A program made the position numbers and the translations under genes. From contig NZ_CP119968.1 of NCBI RefSeq assembly GCF_032163395.1, positions 2,382,001 to 2,446,000 on the forward strand: a stretch of 64,000 nucleotides of DNA. Direction: 5' to 3'. Position 1 is the first letter of the stretch. Every line of letters starts with the position of its first letter. The DNA is from Gloeocapsopsis dulcis (GTDB taxonomy: Bacteria; Cyanobacteriota; Cyanobacteriia; Cyanobacteriales; Chroococcidiopsidaceae). Shown in pieces: positions 37,301 to 43,777 of this stretch. The notes below the pieces were generated by a model, which was given only the letters and a program-made list of their open reading frames with translations, made no database searches and was not told where the DNA came from.

Positions 37301-37628
37301 CAACTTGTTCGCGGGTTTTTGTTGATAATGCTTGGAGATTGATCGAGGCAAACGACACCTGCATCAAACTGGGAGAGATAATTTGTAACAATTGCCCATC
37401 AATGACATCAAAGGTTGTCCGCAGCGCTTCATGACGGCAAGCGATCGCCTGAATACTTTGTTCTAGTGCTGAGTGATGCAATGAACCTGTGAGCCGAAAT
37501 ACCAGTGGAATTGTATAGAGAGAAGCCCCAGGAATTAATTGGTCGATGAACCACAATCGCTGTTGGGCAAATGAAGCTGGAAAGACAAATACTTCCTCAG
37601 CAGAATTATGTGTATCTAAATCATTCAC
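34380..37628 (-). CDS. Non-ribosomal peptide synthetase: C-A-PCP module
   Basis: The protein has 1082 residues: condensation (FAQQRLWFIDQL; LLHHIIFDEWSSG), adenylation (YAIYTSGSTGTPKG, VYGPTENTTFSTW, YKTGDRACRRADG, IKIRGFRVELGEIE, LPQYMLPA) and carrier (FFELGGHSLLATQL). The condensation motif reads HHxxxDE instead of the usual HHxxxDG; both catalytic histidines and the aspartate are present. By manual alignment to GrsA the pocket reads D-A-F-F-L-G-V-T-F, a pattern I associate with isoleucine or a similar branched residue. It is the first gene of the unit yet begins with a condensation domain and has no loading module. A fatty-acyl or separately loaded starter is therefore likely. Its promoter should lie in 37629-37790. 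Confidence 0.93.
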   Translation of the reverse strand: MNDLDTHNSAEEVFVFPASFAQQRLWFIDQLIPGASLYTIPLVFRLTGSLHHSALEQSIQAIACRHEALRTTFDVIDGQLLQIISPSLMQVSFASINLQALSTKTREQVALEQIRQEIQQPFNLRQGPLFRVQLWQLHHTEHLLLILLHHIIFDEWSSGILIRELGKLYSAFVNNKPAALPELPIQYADFAHWQREWLQGEVLNTQLNYWKQQLKDVPSLNLPSAPRPLVPSYQGASQLLELPQQLLDALEELSQQAGVTLFMTLLAAFQTLLYRYTEQTDIAVGSPIANRHHSELEGVIGFLVNSLVLRTNLAGDPSFRELLNRVRDVTLAAYAHQDLPFEKLVEELQPVRSLSQNPLFQVVFALQNTPMEQLELPGLTLSPVGFEVKTTRFDLEMYMWKCTGNFRNLWGKGWQESEGLRGVVIYNTDLFDEAAIASLRHHFQTLLTAIVTKSDTPLSALPLLTSQEQQVLMSGNGTHTNYPTACIHQLFEAQVSQQPQAIAIRAQKQFTYQELNQGSNQLARYLQRLGIEPEMRVGICLEQTTETVAAMLAVLKAGSAYVPLDPSYPPERLRFLLEDAQVSIVLTHRNLVVFDTKIKVIDLEQEWTAIAQESEENLNTPCSVDQLAYAIYTSGSTGTPKGVMVAHRAVNRLVCQTNYVEITPGDRIAKVANIAFDAATFEIWGALLNGAELVDIERETTLLPTDLKTALRQQHINVMFLTTALFNQTAAEVPDAFQSLKYLLFGGEAANPDRIRTVLQHGKPQHLIHVYGPTENTTFSTWYEVQEVPENATTVPIGQAIANTQVYVLDAKLNPVPAGINGEIYLGGDGLAQGYLNRPELTAEKFIANPFCQDRNLRLYKTGDRACRRADGNIEFLGRIDCQIKIRGFRVELGEIETVLAQHPSVQTAVVDVREVATDRQLIAYVVPQPTAVVSDRELRSFLKTQLPQYMLPAMFVPLKSLPLTTNSKIDRQALPLPTAAPDTILVAPSTSVEKSLVDLWCQLLGRKQVGIHDNFFELGGHSLLATQLISRIRDRFQVEIPLRSLFESPTIAQLAQKIDAVWIKAQVTSDHLKQRREEIEL

Positions 37629-38556
37629 GGCCTCATCCTCTCAACCTACTCTGTATTTAAGGTGAAAGTTCTTTTGTAAAACTATGCTTTGAGATAGATT
37701 TGAGACAGTGTTTGGATAATTTTTTGTTGCCAGTGCATCGCTAGTGAGGAAAAGTGTGATATCAATTAAACCTCAAATTGGAGGACTCAGTTGAAACGCC
37801 TGCGGCAGTTGTTATTACTGCTATCAATTTTGCTGATTGGGCTGTCGTGGTGGGGAATTATTGCAGCCAGAAGTGGATTGGTTGTGCGATCATTTGAACA
37901 AGAGAGTATTCCACTAATGTATCTCGCACCCCAACAAGCACAGGCTGTCCCTGGAGTTCTAATCGCACATGGATATGCAGGTTCTAAGCAGTTAATGCTA
38001 GGCTACGCCCATGTTTTGGCTCGTGCCGGTTACGCCACGATGTTGTGGGATTTTGACGGACATGGAGCAAACTCTAATCAATTGCAACGGTTTGAGTTAC
38101 AGCAAAACCTGAATGTGGCATTAAATGTCTTACTGAAGCAACCTGAAGTTGATCGCACTCGCCTAGCACTACTAGGTCATTCTATGGGAAGTGGCATCGT
38201 TATGTCTGCGGGAATTGAGCAGGTATTATTTGCAGCAGCGATTGCAGTTTCGCCCACAGGTGCATCTGTAACATCTCAGGCTCCTCGTAACTTACAACTT
38301 CAAGCAGGTAGTTGGGAAGGTCGATTTATTGCTAATGCCCAACAATTACTAGCTGCAGGTGGAGGTTCTAACGACAACTTTGCTGCAGGTACTGCTCGCG
38401 AACTAGTTATTGTACCAAATGCAGAACACATCACGATTTTGTTTAACGACGCCAGCCATCAAGCCGCTTTGCGTTGGCTGAATGCTACCTTTAACCAGTC
38501 TAGTACTAGCAATTATGTCGATCGTCGCATGGGCTGGTACGGTTTGCATCTGCTTG

Positions 38557-38564
38557 GTTGGTTG
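38557..38564. repeat. Left copy of the 8-bp target-site duplication
   Basis: GTTGGTTG directly precedes the left end of the IS element and is repeated without change at 39467-39474, directly after its right end. Confidence 0.88.
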
Positions 38565-38627
38565 GATCGTGCGTCAATTTTATGTGGGTTAGATAAAGTA
38601 GAAGAACAATTCTTCATCGCTAATCTC

Positions 38628-39005
38628 ATGGAATGCCCCTTATGTGGACATGTGAAGGTTCATAAACACGGCAAGATGCCCAGTGGAGTTCAACGGTACT
38701 TCTGTCCTGGCTGCGGTCAAACCTTCAACGAACGCTTCGATACCCTCTACTATCATCGGCACGTTAGTCCAGAGCAAATTCGCCAAGTGCTACAAGCTCA
38801 CAGTGAAGGGAGCAGTCTGCGAGGCATTAGTCGCACGAGTGGACTGGCATACAACACCGTCGTCAGTATTATTCGTGCTGCTAGTGGACGAGCACAACAG
38901 GTTCATAATGCTGAGCTAAAAGCGGTCAAAACTCAAGAGGTGTCTGCTGACGAGATGTGGTCGTTTGTGCAAAAAAACAAAAGCAATGCCTCGCGGACGA
39001 ACTAG
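38628..39005 (+). CDS. IS1 InsA-like protein (transposase frame 1)
   Basis: The protein has 125 residues from the ATG at 38628, in frame with the interrupted hydrolase. A zinc finger (MECPLCGHVKVHKHG, then YFCPGCGQTF) precedes a helix-turn-helix (GSSLRGISRTSGLAYNTVVS). In IS1 elements this product binds the ends and represses. At the heptamer A AAA AAC (38972-38978) a -1 shift would join it to frame 2 to make the full transposase. Without shifting it stops after NASRTN. Confidence 0.88.
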   Translation: MECPLCGHVKVHKHGKMPSGVQRYFCPGCGQTFNERFDTLYYHRHVSPEQIRQVLQAHSEGSSLRGISRTSGLAYNTVVSIIRAASGRAQQVHNAELKAVKTQEVSADEMWSFVQKNKSNASRTN

Positions 39006-39457
39006 AAGTGGGTGAGTGCTGGATTGCGTTGAGTCTAGCCAACTCTAGCGGATTGATTCTAGCAGCACGGGTGGGAAAACATACTGATGAATTGCTTGAG
39101 GAATTGATCGTGAGTACGGAAGGAAAGTCCGATTGCAAGCATTGGAACAGTGATGATTGGGGTGGTTACGAACGGGTGCTGCCGTTTGAAATCCTGCACT
39201 ACATTGGCAAAGACAGGACGCAGCGCCTAGAGCGCACCAATGGCATTGTCAGGCAGCAAACGGGCAGGTGGCATCGACGGCAGAATAAGTTTGGCAAGTT
39301 GTGGGAGCAAACAAAAGTGACGACACGATTAGTCGTGAGCTATTTCAATTGGATTTGGCAACATAGTCGCTTCAAAACCACAGCAGCTCAACGCGCAGGA
39401 CTAGCCGATCGTTCTTGGTGTTGGCATGACATTGCGATTTATCCCACAATTATTTAA
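38957..39457 (+). CDS. IS1 InsB-like transposase catalytic part (frame 2)
   Basis: The frame downstream of the slippage site encodes KKQKQCLADELEVGECWIAL, VGKHTDELLEELI, HWNSDDWGGYERVLP and RTQRLERTNGIVRQQTGRWH, followed by HRRQNKFGKLWEQ. This is the DDE catalytic half of an IS1 transposase; the first aspartate lies in frame 1 (SADEMWSF). It is most likely made as a fusion with frame 1 by programmed -1 frameshifting, not from its own start codon. No stop or frameshift damages it, so the element could still move. Confidence 0.88.
   Translation: MVVCAKKQKQCLADELEVGECWIALSLANSSGLILAARVGKHTDELLEELIVSTEGKSDCKHWNSDDWGGYERVLPFEILHYIGKDRTQRLERTNGIVRQQTGRWHRRQNKFGKLWEQTKVTTRLVVSYFNWIWQHSRFKTTAAQRAGLADRSWCWHDIAIYPTII
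38972..38978 (+). promoter_or_regulatory. Programmed -1 frameshift heptamer A AAA AAC
   Basis: The codons CAA AAA AAC of frame 1 give A AAA AAC, the slippery heptamer used by IS1 itself. Slipping one base back joins InsA-like to InsB-like sequence at the expected position, just after DEMWSFVQ. Confidence 0.85.
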
Positions 39458-39466
39458 CGCACAATC

Positions 39467-39474
39467 GTTGGTTG
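39467..39474. repeat. Right copy of the 8-bp target-site duplication
   Basis: GTTGGTTG, identical to 38557-38564, flanks the right end of the IS element. Confidence 0.88.
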
Positions 39475-40149
39475 TTACTGCTAACAGCCGTGATTTCTAG
39501 TATTGTGCCGCGTCAACCTCACTTCAAAAAAGTTCCTGCGTTAAGACGTTGGAGTGGGCTATTACTTGCACCTTTAGTTGCTGGGGGCAGTTTAATCTTT
39601 TTAAGTCAAGGCGGTGTAGAACTTGCCAGCCTGGGTGGAGTACAAGTAGGCGGAGCAATTGGTTTGTGGTTTTTCGTTGCAGGAATCACTTGGTTAGCAT
39701 TGCTAGCTCGTTTGCCGCGTCCTACATTACAGATAGCAAAATTGGGATTGATACTGTTTGCCTTATTGTGGGTAGCATTTGGTGCAATGGCACAAGTTGT
39801 TTGGTTGCAATGGTGGTTGATTCCAACTCGACTGCAACTTTGGTTACCTTTAGCCGCTGCTTGTCTACCCTGGTTTTTAGCATCTGGTATTGCCCAACAA
39901 GAAACTAAAAGCAAAGAGCGATTTGGTTGGTGGTTTGCTCAGAGTGCAATTTTAATCGGTGGCTTCCTATTAACGCTGAACTTTCTACCTCAACTAGGCT
40001 TTATGTTTCTGCTATTGCCTTTATTTCCACCTTTGATTGCCGTTCTCTCATTGGTAGTTGCACTTGTCAAAGAAGCGTGGATTGCTGCGCTTGCTAGCGC
40101 TTTATTCTTCGGTTGGATTTTAGCTGCTGGCTTTCCACTTTCTAGTTAG

Positions 40150-40186
40150 TGCTAATAGCTAACAGCTAACAGCTAATTGCTTTATT
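40150..40186. repeat. Short tandem GCTAACA-type repeat between convergent genes
   Basis: TGCTAATAGCTAACAGCTAA is followed by CAGCTAATTGC. Related strings occur at 12866-12889 (GCTAATTGCTAACAGCTAAT) and, inverted, at 43749-43768. These look like a dispersed short repeat of this genome. Confidence 0.5.
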
Positions 40187-40191
40187 AATAA

Positions 40192-40911
40192 TTAACGACC
40201 ATAGTAGACTCGCGCGTTTCTTAAACCAGAGTTGAGAAAAAATTGATTCCATTGTTCTGCTAGGGAACGATTTGAAAATGGTCCTACTCTAACATGAGGT
40301 CCACGCGGTTGTGTTTGTTGACTAACATCAATGACAACGTTTTGCTGTAGTTGCCTGACTTGATCTGCGATCGCAGGTAAACTTTCTTGTCTGTCTGGAA
40401 TCACAACAAAATAGGTGCGAGAATCTCCAGTAAAAGCTGTGTCAGTACCAGTATTGAGATTAGCAATTCGCGCAACGACACCAGCCGATTTTAGTTCTTG
40501 GGCGCGTTGCTCAGCATTAGAATTTTGCGCGAATGCCCCAGCCTGAACGACTGTTCGTCCGTTATACTGCCGCACAAAAGCTTGTGGTTCAAGTTGTTTG
40601 ACTTGTTCTAAAGTTGGGGAACTTGCATCATCAACATAAACTAAGTAGCTCAAATTGCTATTGCTAGTATTGTTGACCGCAGGTGGTGTGTTCGATGATG
40701 GTGCTTGAAAATCAAATTCACGAGGAACAAAAATCGACGACGGCGGGAGTTGTTTTGCCACATCTGGTGTCTGTGGTGGCGGCGGTAGGCGATCGACTAC
40801 AGCTTGAGTTATGACATTTGGAGATGCTAACGCTGCTGTTGTTGTTAACCACCCTCCTAATATTAGAGGAGCAAACAAGCTAATATTACGCAACTGAAGA
40901 CGGTTGTTCAT
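40192..40911 (-). CDS. Exported SPOR-like protein
   Basis: The protein has 239 residues. A signal peptide or anchor (LFAPLILGGWLTTTAALAS) is followed by a Pro-rich linker (about 40-80). The C-terminal part has two SPOR-like segments: VVQAGAFAQNSNAEQRAQEL, followed by KSAGVVARI, and GPHVRVGPFSNRSLAEQWNQ. SPOR domains bind denuded peptidoglycan strands, often at division sites. Similar cyanobacterial proteins are exported and poorly characterised. The gene converges with the split hydrolase across a short repeat and is probably transcribed alone. Confidence 0.7.
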   Translation of the reverse strand: MNNRLQLRNISLFAPLILGGWLTTTAALASPNVITQAVVDRLPPPPQTPDVAKQLPPSSIFVPREFDFQAPSSNTPPAVNNTSNSNLSYLVYVDDASSPTLEQVKQLEPQAFVRQYNGRTVVQAGAFAQNSNAEQRAQELKSAGVVARIANLNTGTDTAFTGDSRTYFVVIPDRQESLPAIADQVRQLQQNVVIDVSQQTQPRGPHVRVGPFSNRSLAEQWNQFFLNSGLRNARVYYGR

Positions 40912-40972
40912 CTTGATTCGTGTTGTGATGCTGAAATGTGAGAACAGAAATTAATTTTTATAATTGATTTTT

Positions 40973-40993
40973 CCCTGGCTTAAAAGCGCAAGG
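40973..40993 (-). ncRNA. Probable right-end hairpin / 3' end of the TnpB guide (omega) RNA
   Basis: On the minus strand, about 15 bases after the tnpB stop, CCTTGCGCTTTTAAGCCAGGG can fold with CCTTG pairing CAGGG and an inner GC/GC pair. Right ends of IS200/IS605-type elements carry such hairpins, and the guide RNA of TnpB overlaps the gene's 3' end and this element boundary. The exact RNA ends cannot be read from sequence. Confidence 0.4.
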
Positions 40994-41007
40994 ATTCTTA
41001 AACGTTG

Positions 41008-42351
41008 TTACGCAGCAGTTTGAAAACGTGCTGCTTCACATTGTTTCCGGTACGATTTGCTCAAATGAAGGAACACATCGTATCGTTGCGGCAGAATCAA
41101 CACTGCCCTACCGATCTCGGCTAAGTTTAACCCTAGCTGTATCGCTACTTTCTTGAGGATATTCGCCGCACCATTGCAATCAGAATCAATTCTGATTCCT
41201 GATGTTGTTTGATATCCACCGCGACCCAAGTTGTGCAGTTTCCCTTTCTTTCGTTGCCCTCTTTTCCCTGAGAACTGATACTGCTCCTGGAGTTTTGCAT
41301 CATAGGTAGGCAAAATATCGTTGTCGAGAAAAGAGGACTTACTGGTATATGACTCTTCTGTCTCTACAAACTCAATTCCAGATTGTTCGCTTAATTGTTT
41401 AATCCTTTCTTTAAGTTTAGCTGTTGGCACTTGGACAAATTCTTGATTCTTTTTCTTGCCAATCTCAATCCCGTCTTTATTCCGTTGATTCCAACCAAAA
41501 ACTATAGTTCCTACTCGATGTTTTAAGCACCAATTAACTAAGAATCGAGCGGCTTTATTGATGTTATCGCGCATTTGGCGATTTCGTTTTTCTGTGACAA
41601 CCGCTAACTCCTCACTCCAAAACCCTTGAGGCTTGCCCTTTTTGAGTTTTCCAACTCGCTTGTTGTACCACTGGTTTTGAGTTTTGAGCTTATGTCCATC
41701 AATAATAAAGGACTTGCCGATGTTACTCACGCAAGTCAACCAATTATTCAATCCTGGATCTATGCCTAGTACCTTGTTTCTATCTAAGTCAATCTTGATT
41801 GACTCTCGTTGATAGACAAATTCAGCATAGAAATACCCATTTCTCGGTAGTATCCGCAGTTCCCTGAGATTTGCAAACTCTAAGTTAGAGGGCATGGGGA
41901 TAGTGAAACTATCAATACCAAACCAGCACTTGACTTGCTTGCCTAAAGGAATCCGAATGGAATTATTTTTCACTCTTAAAGCTTGCTTTGGATATGTTAC
42001 TAGCGCCAATCCCCCAGACTTTCTGTACGAGGGTGGTCTAGGTTTGTCTGCTAACTCCCCTCGGTTAAAAGCAGCCTTTAACTTCTTAAATGACTCAAAC
42101 GATTCGGCAACAGATCTCAGTATTTGTTGTGCCGATTGGGAGTACAAAACCTTAAAGTGCTTGTTGGATTTGTACTTAGCCTCTAAGTCATACTTGCCAA
42201 TTAGCTTTTGCGCCTTAAAATATAACTGTCTAGCATAATATATGCCGCAATTAATCAGACTGTTGGCTTGCTGACAGATAAATTCTAAAACTGCTTTAAT
42301 TTCATTATTTGGGTGCAATAAAACTTGTTGACAACCGTACAAATACATCAC
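41008..42351 (-). CDS. tnpB: Stand-alone TnpB-like RNA-guided nuclease (IS200/IS605 OrfB family)
   Basis: The protein has 447 residues. The RuvC-I aspartate is D198 (LGIDPGLNNWLT); RuvC-III is D391 (DSDCNGAANIL). At the usual RuvC-II glutamate position the sequence is TIVFGWNQ, with glycine (about 286). A cluster FVETEESYTSKSS (E330, E332, E333) about 45 residues later could supply a relocated glutamate, as described for a subgroup of TnpB and Fanzor nucleases. The CxxC...CxxC ribbon normally between YTSK and RuvC-III is missing. No tnpA is adjacent. The ribosome site AGGAGG touches the start (GTG 42351 or ATG 42348). Confidence 0.85.
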   Translation of the reverse strand: MMYLYGCQQVLLHPNNEIKAVLEFICQQANSLINCGIYYARQLYFKAQKLIGKYDLEAKYKSNKHFKVLYSQSAQQILRSVAESFESFKKLKAAFNRGELADKPRPPSYRKSGGLALVTYPKQALRVKNNSIRIPLGKQVKCWFGIDSFTIPMPSNLEFANLRELRILPRNGYFYAEFVYQRESIKIDLDRNKVLGIDPGLNNWLTCVSNIGKSFIIDGHKLKTQNQWYNKRVGKLKKGKPQGFWSEELAVVTEKRNRQMRDNINKAARFLVNWCLKHRVGTIVFGWNQRNKDGIEIGKKKNQEFVQVPTAKLKERIKQLSEQSGIEFVETEESYTSKSSFLDNDILPTYDAKLQEQYQFSGKRGQRKKGKLHNLGRGGYQTTSGIRIDSDCNGAANILKKVAIQLGLNLAEIGRAVLILPQRYDVFLHLSKSYRKQCEAARFQTAA

Positions 42352-42378
42352 CTCCTGGCAACCAATTATACTATGACT

Positions 42379-42396
42379 GGATGGTTAAAACCATCC
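42379..42396. repeat. Perfect hairpin at the left-end side of the tnpB element
   Basis: GGATGGTT and AACCATCC (2-base loop) form an 8-bp perfect stem 28 bases upstream of tnpB. Further out, GTTTTCATCCCC, then GGTTGAAACACGGGGGCTTTC, forms a second imperfect hairpin up to about 42436. Subterminal hairpins of this kind mark ends of IS200/IS605 elements. Without a TnpA they are probably a fossil left end. Confidence 0.5.
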
Positions 42397-42439
42397 CTAC
42401 TCGTTTTCATCCCCTGGTTGAAACACGGGGGCTTTCAAC

Positions 42440-42922
42440 ATTATGTTTGGTAATAAATTTAGTCACTTTATCTTTAAAGGATGTTGCTTGACGCGCTAAA
42501 GTGCATAAAAGTTACAAAGCCAAAAATAGGCTAGCTGATTGTTATCGCAGCATAGACATATTTTATTCGCTTAATCTCCATGTGGCAATTACTAAAAAAA
42601 CAAACCCCATGAGCATTAGTGTGGCGAAGCCGTAGGCGTTAGGAAATAGAGACGACTTAGTACAAGACCATAACAAAGAGTAAGCTCTTGGGAACTTTCC
42701 GAGTTTCGATCCCAAGAGCCTTTTCAATCCAGTTCACTCCTCACACAACTAAGTCTAAGATTTCCTATAGGAGAAATATGAACAAGAGTGACACTTTTCA
42801 TATTGTCATCCTAAGTACAGAAAATGAAAAACACCGAAGCAGTAAGGAGAACACTTTTTAAATTTAACCTGTCTGATTTTCTGCTTCCTCAAAAACGAAA
42901 TATTTTGTTACTGAAAGTTTCT
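42440..42922. other. Spacer of 480 bases with an orphan terminator-like stem-loop
   Basis: No open frame is supported. A 10-bp perfect stem GCTCTTGGGA (42684-42693) / TCCCAAGAGC (42710-42719) is followed on the plus strand by CTTTTC. No plus-strand gene lies upstream of it. It could end an unrecognised small RNA or be an inert repeat. Confidence 0.45.
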
Positions 42923-43735
42923 TTAGTTTTGGGTGATCGCTGGCGTTTTTACCCGTAGACGCTGAAACATCAGATCGCGTGCTTGTTGTGCGAGAGTATC
43001 ATTAAGGGGTGTAAGTGATATTGGTGACTGATACTTTTGTCTGAGTGCGGTTTGAATGAGCCAGTCGGCAACAAATGGATTTTTGGGTAGCAAAGGACCA
43101 TGCGAATAAGTAGCGATCGCATTTTGATAAAATGCTCCTTCTGTACCATCCTCACCATTATTACCTAACCCTTGCACAACTTTTCCCAAAGCTTCGACTT
43201 TTCCTAACTTGGTACGCCCGCCATGATTTTCAAACCCGATCAAGTATGCAGGAGAACCGATAAGATCTGCAAGTTCTTGTGCTAATTGTTTTGCAGTCAC
43301 TTCAACAACAAGATTGCCAATACAACGGCGGGCGTTTGTTCCTGGATGAACTGAGACAAAATCTAGTAAACCTAATCCTTCAATTCGTTGTCCTAATGCA
43401 GGTTCGTAGTAGTGTCCGAGTAATTGTGGCGCACCGCAAGTAAATACACCAGGAGTCCCGTTATCAATTTTTTCTCGCAGGGCTTCGGCTTTGGTACCGC
43501 GTAGATCGCGCATTACAATTTCTTGTTGTCGGTCTTGCGCACCACCACCAACAATAATATCTATGCTTTGAAAGTTTGCTGCTGTCGCATTTTGATCGAG
43601 AGGTAATACTTTTACTGTATACCCGCGCCACTCACAGCGTTTTTGCAGACAAATCACGTTTCCGCGATCGCCGTAAGTACTCATTAAGGTAGGATATAAC
43701 CAGCCGATTGTTAGTTCGATTTGTTCTGGAAGCAT
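42923..43735 (-). CDS. gatD: Lipid II isoglutaminyl synthase glutaminase subunit GatD
   Basis: The protein has 270 residues from the ATG at 43735; the frame is open to a TTG at 43759. It is a CobB/CobQ-like class I glutamine amidotransferase: TIGWLYPTLMSTYGDRGN at the front, nucleophile cysteine in GVFTCGAPQLLGHYY (C100), a GFENHGGRT segment and the catalytic histidine in YSHGPLLPKNP. GatD supplies ammonia from glutamine to MurT, which amidates the D-glutamate of lipid II. It lies directly downstream of murT (42 bases from the chosen start), the usual order. The reaction is known from Staphylococcus and Streptococcus; in cyanobacteria it is inferred from the pair. Confidence 0.88.
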   Translation of the reverse strand: MLPEQIELTIGWLYPTLMSTYGDRGNVICLQKRCEWRGYTVKVLPLDQNATAANFQSIDIIVGGGAQDRQQEIVMRDLRGTKAEALREKIDNGTPGVFTCGAPQLLGHYYEPALGQRIEGLGLLDFVSVHPGTNARRCIGNLVVEVTAKQLAQELADLIGSPAYLIGFENHGGRTKLGKVEALGKVVQGLGNNGEDGTEGAFYQNAIATYSHGPLLPKNPFVADWLIQTALRQKYQSPISLTPLNDTLAQQARDLMFQRLRVKTPAITQN

Positions 43736-43777
43736 AAATAGCTTGTTGGAGATTAGCAATTAGCAATAAGTTTTAGT

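Larger units (their letters stand above)
38565..39466 (+). mobile_element. IS1-family insertion sequence, 902 bp, complete
   Basis: The element is bounded by 8-bp target duplications (GTTGGTTG). Imperfect terminal inverted repeats begin GATCGTGCGT at the left and, read inward from the right, GATTGTGCGT, with a second block TGTGGG in both; about 18 of the first 24 bases match. It carries the two overlapping frames of an IS1 transposase and a canonical frameshift site. Length, gene layout and 8-bp duplication fit cyanobacterial IS1 members. The identical duplications point to a recent insertion. Confidence 0.92.
37791..40149 (+). pseudogene. Alpha/beta hydrolase with C-terminal membrane domain, split by an IS1-family element
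   Basis: The first part (37791-38564) encodes an anchor helix, LIAHGYAGSKQ (oxyanion region), LWDFDGHGANS and the nucleophile elbow LLGHSMGSG, ending at HLLGWL. The second part (39475-40149) continues LLLTAVISSIVPR with about six hydrophobic helices. Removing the insertion (38565-39466) and one copy of the 8-base duplication joins these frames exactly, giving a 482-residue protein. So the intact product was a membrane-bound hydrolase; substrate unknown. It diverges from the peptide synthetases across 160 bases. A hydrolase-transposase chimera ending at 39005 could be made, and the serine, and possibly the histidine at AEHITIL, remain on the first part. Confidence 0.88.

Noticed and set aside
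42736-42746. ACTCCTCACAC, identical to the core motif of the cyanobacterial small RNA Yfr1
   Set aside because: Yfr1 needs this motif between two stem-loops, the second a GC-rich terminator with U-run. A stem lies upstream, but nothing suitable follows, so an 11-base match alone is not enough.
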